9,064 nt of DNA, taken from Planctomycetota bacterium. Lineage in GTDB: Bacteria; Planctomycetota; Phycisphaerae; Tepidisphaerales; Tepidisphaeraceae. A program made the translations under genes and the position numbers. Below are positions 6,946 to 9,064 of the stretch, piece by piece; the stretch's first letter is position 1, and each line of letters begins with the position of its first letter. The notes below the pieces were generated by a model. The model saw nothing but the letters and a program-made list of their open reading frames with translations, searched no databases and had not been told where the DNA came from. The stretch spans positions 1 through 9,064 of the forward strand of contig JAKORQ010000640.1 in the NCBI GenBank assembly GCA_029777755.1. The letters are read 5' to 3'.

Positions 6946-7398
6946 ATGGATGGTCCTGTCATCGTTCGAATCAAACGCGTCGGCGATAGCGCCGATCTTC
7001 CATTGCCACAGCGCATGACTGAGCACGCGGCCGGGTTTGATGTGGCGGCGGCAGTACGCGAGCCGGTTGTCCTGCAACCGGGTGAGATCCGCCTGATCCC
7101 CTGCGGATTTGCCATGGCGCTACCCCACGGATATGAGGCACAGATGCGGCCGAGAAGCGGGCTGTCGAGCAGGCATGGCATCTCGATGATCAACACGCCA
7201 GGCACTATCGACAGCGACTATCGCGGCGAAGTCTGCGTCCCGCTTGTAAACCACGGCGACAAGCCCTTCACGATCGAACGCGGTATGCGGATCTCCCAGA
7301 TGGTGATCAAGCGAGTGCCGCCGGTCGAGCTTGTCGAGGTAAACGAACTGGATGACACGAACCGCGGATCAGGCGGTTTCGGCCATACAGGCAGCTAG
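6946..7398 (+). CDS. dut: dUTP diphosphatase (dUTPase)
   Basis: A protein of 150 residues, the normal size of trimeric dUTPases. The enzyme hydrolyses dUTP to dUMP and diphosphate, keeping uracil out of DNA and supplying dUMP for thymidylate synthesis. All five family motifs are present in order: AGFDVAA at 29-35, PRSGLSSRHGI at 69-79, NTPGTIDSDYRGE at 83-95 (D89 is the predicted catalytic Asp that activates water), GMRISQMVI at 113-121, and the C-terminal arm RGSGGFGHTGS at 140-150, whose Phe145 would stack on the uracil. AGFD replaces the commoner AGYD, a conservative change. AGGGAG at 6932-6937 lies 8 bases before the ATG. The enzyme is cytoplasmic and needs Mg2+. It is transcribed away from the large hydrolase and followed by a hairpin, so it is probably a single-gene unit. 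Confidence 0.97.
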   Translation: MDGPVIVRIKRVGDSADLPLPQRMTEHAAGFDVAAAVREPVVLQPGEIRLIPCGFAMALPHGYEAQMRPRSGLSSRHGISMINTPGTIDSDYRGEVCVPLVNHGDKPFTIERGMRISQMVIKRVPPVELVEVNELDDTNRGSGGFGHTGS

Positions 7399-7409
7399 AG
7401 AAAGGATCG

Positions 7410-7498
7410 AGGAAGAGGGAAGAGGAAGATCGAAGAAAGCATCAGGAGGGCACCATCGGGTGCCTTCATTCTTCATTTCACTCTTGCCTGCTTCTTCC
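7410..7498. repeat. Purine tract and pyrimidine tract flanking the dut hairpin
   Basis: Bases 7410-7429 are 20 purines in a row and the purine bias continues to 7450, while 7464-7498 is strongly pyrimidine-rich. Parts of the two sides can pair (GGAAGAGG with CTTCTTCC), which would lengthen the hairpin stem imperfectly. The purine side also contains two imperfect copies, GATCGAGGAAGA and GATCGAAGAAAG, 23 bases apart. Confidence 0.45.
7446..7467 (+). terminator. Terminator-like hairpin after dut
   Basis: A 9-base stem, GAGGGCACC pairing with GGTGCCTTC (one G-U pair), closes on an ATCG tetraloop and is followed by ATTCTTCATTTCACTC. The T-rich tail is interrupted by C and A, so it may be a moderate rather than strong rho-independent terminator. 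It lies 48 bases after the dut stop and 140 bases before ftsK. Confidence 0.6.
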
Positions 7499-7576
7499 AA
7501 CGGGGACAACGGACGCGAAGCACACCAGTGTCCTTCACGCCCTTCAGTCTCCCCCGGCGTTGGTGATGGATCACCA
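7497..7576 (+). promoter_or_regulatory. ftsK leader with two overlapping hairpin options
   Basis: CCAACG (7497-7502) can pair with CGTTGG (7558-7563), extended by GGGGAC with GTCTCCCC. Alternatively TGGTGAT (7561-7567) pairs with ATCACCA (7570-7576), but its 2-base spacer would force some arm bases into the loop. The two structures share bases 7561-7563 and exclude each other. No convincing promoter was found between 7468 and 7607. A regulatory role is speculative; the TGGTGAT dyad could instead be a DNA operator. Confidence 0.2.
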
Positions 7577-7607
7577 GAGGCGGCGGCGAAAGTCGCTGTA
7601 ACGCATC

Positions 7608-9064
7608 ATGGACAGAGCTAGAGTAGCCCGGCGTATATTTCTGTTTATTGCCGTCGGCACCTGGGTGTTTCTCCTGGTGTCGCTGGCGAGCTTCCACGCG
7701 GATGATTGGCCAGCCCATCACGTGTATCCGCATCCGCCGATCCAGAATCTCTGCGGACCGATCGGCGCGTGGTTCGCGTACTACTGCTACTTCCTGCTGG
7801 GGCAGGGAATCTTCCTCATGCTCTTTTTCAGCGGGATCATGCTGGCGATGTACATCTTCAAGAATCGCCTGACCGATGTCTGGCTGCGAATCATCGGCCT
7901 GATGCTCGTGTCGGTGGCGTTCGCGGCCACTCTGAACAAGCTCTCGCCCGGGTCAAGCAACGGTTTTCCTGAGGGGCATGGCGGTATTTTGGGTATCGCG
8001 GCCGCCAACTTCCTCCAGAACCATATGAGCCACGTCGGCAGCTATATCGTCCTGGCGATGTCGTTCCTGGTGGGAATGGTGCTGTGCGCGGATGAACTGG
8101 TGGCCATGACCCCCGCCCTGGTCAACAACGCGGTGACGAAGGCTCGCGAGGCCACCCCTTCCCTGCCCAGGCCGCGTTTCCGCATGCCTGCATTCCTGCG
8201 CCGCAGCAATGAGCCTCGTGAAGAGGTCCCGGTGGTCAACGAGAACAAGCGCCGCGGCAGAAAGGATAGTGCAAATGCGGACGGACTGGCGCGTGTGCTG
8301 ACAGACGAGGAACAAAAGGCGCTGAAGCTGGATGAGCACAAGATCGCGGCGCAGCTTGATGTGGTTGCCCCGGAAGATGAAGAGGATACGCCCAAGCCCG
8401 CACAGCAGGCGCTGGAGTTCAAGTTTGAATATGACGAGCCGGCCGAGCCTGCGCCCGCAGCCTATGACGTTGCCCATGAGGATGACAATGATCCCCCGCC
8501 GGCGGAAGCTGCCACCGTGCCTGATCCTGCCGAGGTGAAGCAGGTCGAGGAGCGTAAGCCCACGGTCGTCGTGCGCATGCCCGGGACGATCCAGCCGCGG
8601 CGAACCGGCCCCATTCCCCCGCCGGCTCCCACTGAGCTGGGTGAGTACACCCTGCCGGGCTGGAACCTGCTGTGTGACGCCGAGCATGGATATGCCGAGA
8701 GCCAGAAGAAGCTGGTGCAGGACAAGGCGGTCGTGCTCGAACAGTCTCTGCGCGAATTCGGCATCGACGCCCGCGTGGTGGAGATAAATACCGGCCCGGT
8801 GATCACCATGTACGAGATCACCATGGCGCCGGGAACCAAGGTCTCGCAGATCACCGCGCTGACCAACGACATCGCACGCTCTCTGGCAGCCGTGAACGTG
8901 CGCATCGTGGCGCCCGTGCCTGGCAAGAACACCGTCGGCATCGAGGTGCCAAACGCCGAGAAGGAAAAGGTGCGCCTCAAGGAGCTGATGCAGCTCACCA
9001 GCCAGGAGACGCAGGCAAAGATGGCGATCCCGCTGTTCCTGGGGAAGGATGCCAATGGCGAGCC
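7608..9064 (+). CDS. ftsK: DNA translocase FtsK/SpoIIIE, C-terminus cut by window edge
   Basis: An open frame of 485 codons from ATG at 7608 to the window end. FtsK is a septum-anchored, ATP-driven motor that pumps chromosome ends across the closing division plane. Four membrane spans are visible near residues 10-29, 56-84, 93-110 and 143-161, matching the FtsK 4TM domain. Residues of about 165-345 form a charged, Pro/Ala/Glu-rich, low-complexity linker. The alpha part of the motor starts near residue 360: GPVITMYEI from residue 396, then PGTKVSQITALTNDIARSLA and VRIVAPVPGKNTVGIEVPN, which are classic for the family. The window stops at IPLFLGKDANGE, just before the expected Walker A motif. 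The start is fixed by an in-frame TAA at 7599-7601. The ribosome binding site is weak, with no GGAG within 15 bases. Motor beta and gamma domains are outside the window. Confidence 0.95.
   Translation, partial: MDRARVARRIFLFIAVGTWVFLLVSLASFHADDWPAHHVYPHPPIQNLCGPIGAWFAYYCYFLLGQGIFLMLFFSGIMLAMYIFKNRLTDVWLRIIGLMLVSVAFAATLNKLSPGSSNGFPEGHGGILGIAAANFLQNHMSHVGSYIVLAMSFLVGMVLCADELVAMTPALVNNAVTKAREATPSLPRPRFRMPAFLRRSNEPREEVPVVNENKRRGRKDSANADGLARVLTDEEQKALKLDEHKIAAQLDVVAPEDEEDTPKPAQQALEFKFEYDEPAEPAPAAYDVAHEDDNDPPPAEAATVPDPAEVKQVEERKPTVVVRMPGTIQPRRTGPIPPPAPTELGEYTLPGWNLLCDAEHGYAESQKKLVQDKAVVLEQSLREFGIDARVVEINTGPVITMYEITMAPGTKVSQITALTNDIARSLAAVNVRIVAPVPGKNTVGIEVPNAEKEKVRLKELMQLTSQETQAKMAIPLFLGKDANGE

Noticed and set aside
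7384..7607. Small open frames in the dut-ftsK gap as a possible small gene
   Set aside because: The frames run through a terminator hairpin and a purine tract, have no good ribosome binding site and give no recognisable protein.
7953..9055. Long minus-strand open frames (244 and 197 codons) opposite ftsK
   Set aside because: They are complements of the FtsK linker and motor start. Their compositions are low-complexity and no family is recognised.

Overview
The window reads as ordinary chromosomal DNA of a free-living, Gram-negative-type, GC-rich bacterium (roughly 60% GC by eye). The mix of secreted polysaccharide-degrading enzymes with large carbohydrate-binding architectures and a dUTPase next to FtsK fits a Planctomycetota member, perhaps of the Phycisphaerae. 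That placement is inference from gene content and protein style; nothing in the window proves it. No tRNA, rRNA, CRISPR array, insertion sequence or phage gene was seen.

Layout. (1) 1-1518, minus: the N-terminal 506 residues of a secreted family GH74 xyloglucanase, cut by the window edge. (2) 1519-1682: a divergent intergenic region with a candidate -10 for the xyloglucanase and two small dyads. (3) 1683-3373, plus: a tight three-gene set encoding an SRPBCC/AHSA1-like protein, a DUF72 (YecE-like) protein and a DUF1428 (YbaA-like) protein, each with a good ribosome binding site. (4) 3407-3446: a strong hairpin that can end transcription from both sides. (5) 3469-6708, minus: a secreted protein of about 1079 residues. 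It has an N-terminal jelly-roll-like domain, an F5/8 type C-like domain, a clan GH-A-like catalytic barrel and a C-terminal galactose-binding-like domain. (6) 6709-6945: a second divergent intergenic region, with a good promoter for dut. (7) 6946-7398, plus: dut, followed by a terminator-like hairpin. (8) 7608-9064, plus: the membrane anchor, linker and start of the motor domain of the DNA translocase FtsK, cut by the window edge just before the Walker A region.

How the genes fit together. The two minus-strand glycoside hydrolases both carry signal peptides and probably act outside the cytoplasm on plant-type polysaccharide. The GH74 enzyme would cleave the beta-glucan backbone of xyloglucan; the substrate of the large enzyme cannot be read from sequence. 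They are separated by the inverted three-gene cytoplasmic cassette, so they are not one operon, though they could share regulation. The dut-ftsK end is housekeeping: nucleotide pool sanitation and chromosome segregation at division.

I did not find a defence system or other clearly new system. The most novel item is the large multidomain GH-A-like enzyme, whose family I could not name.
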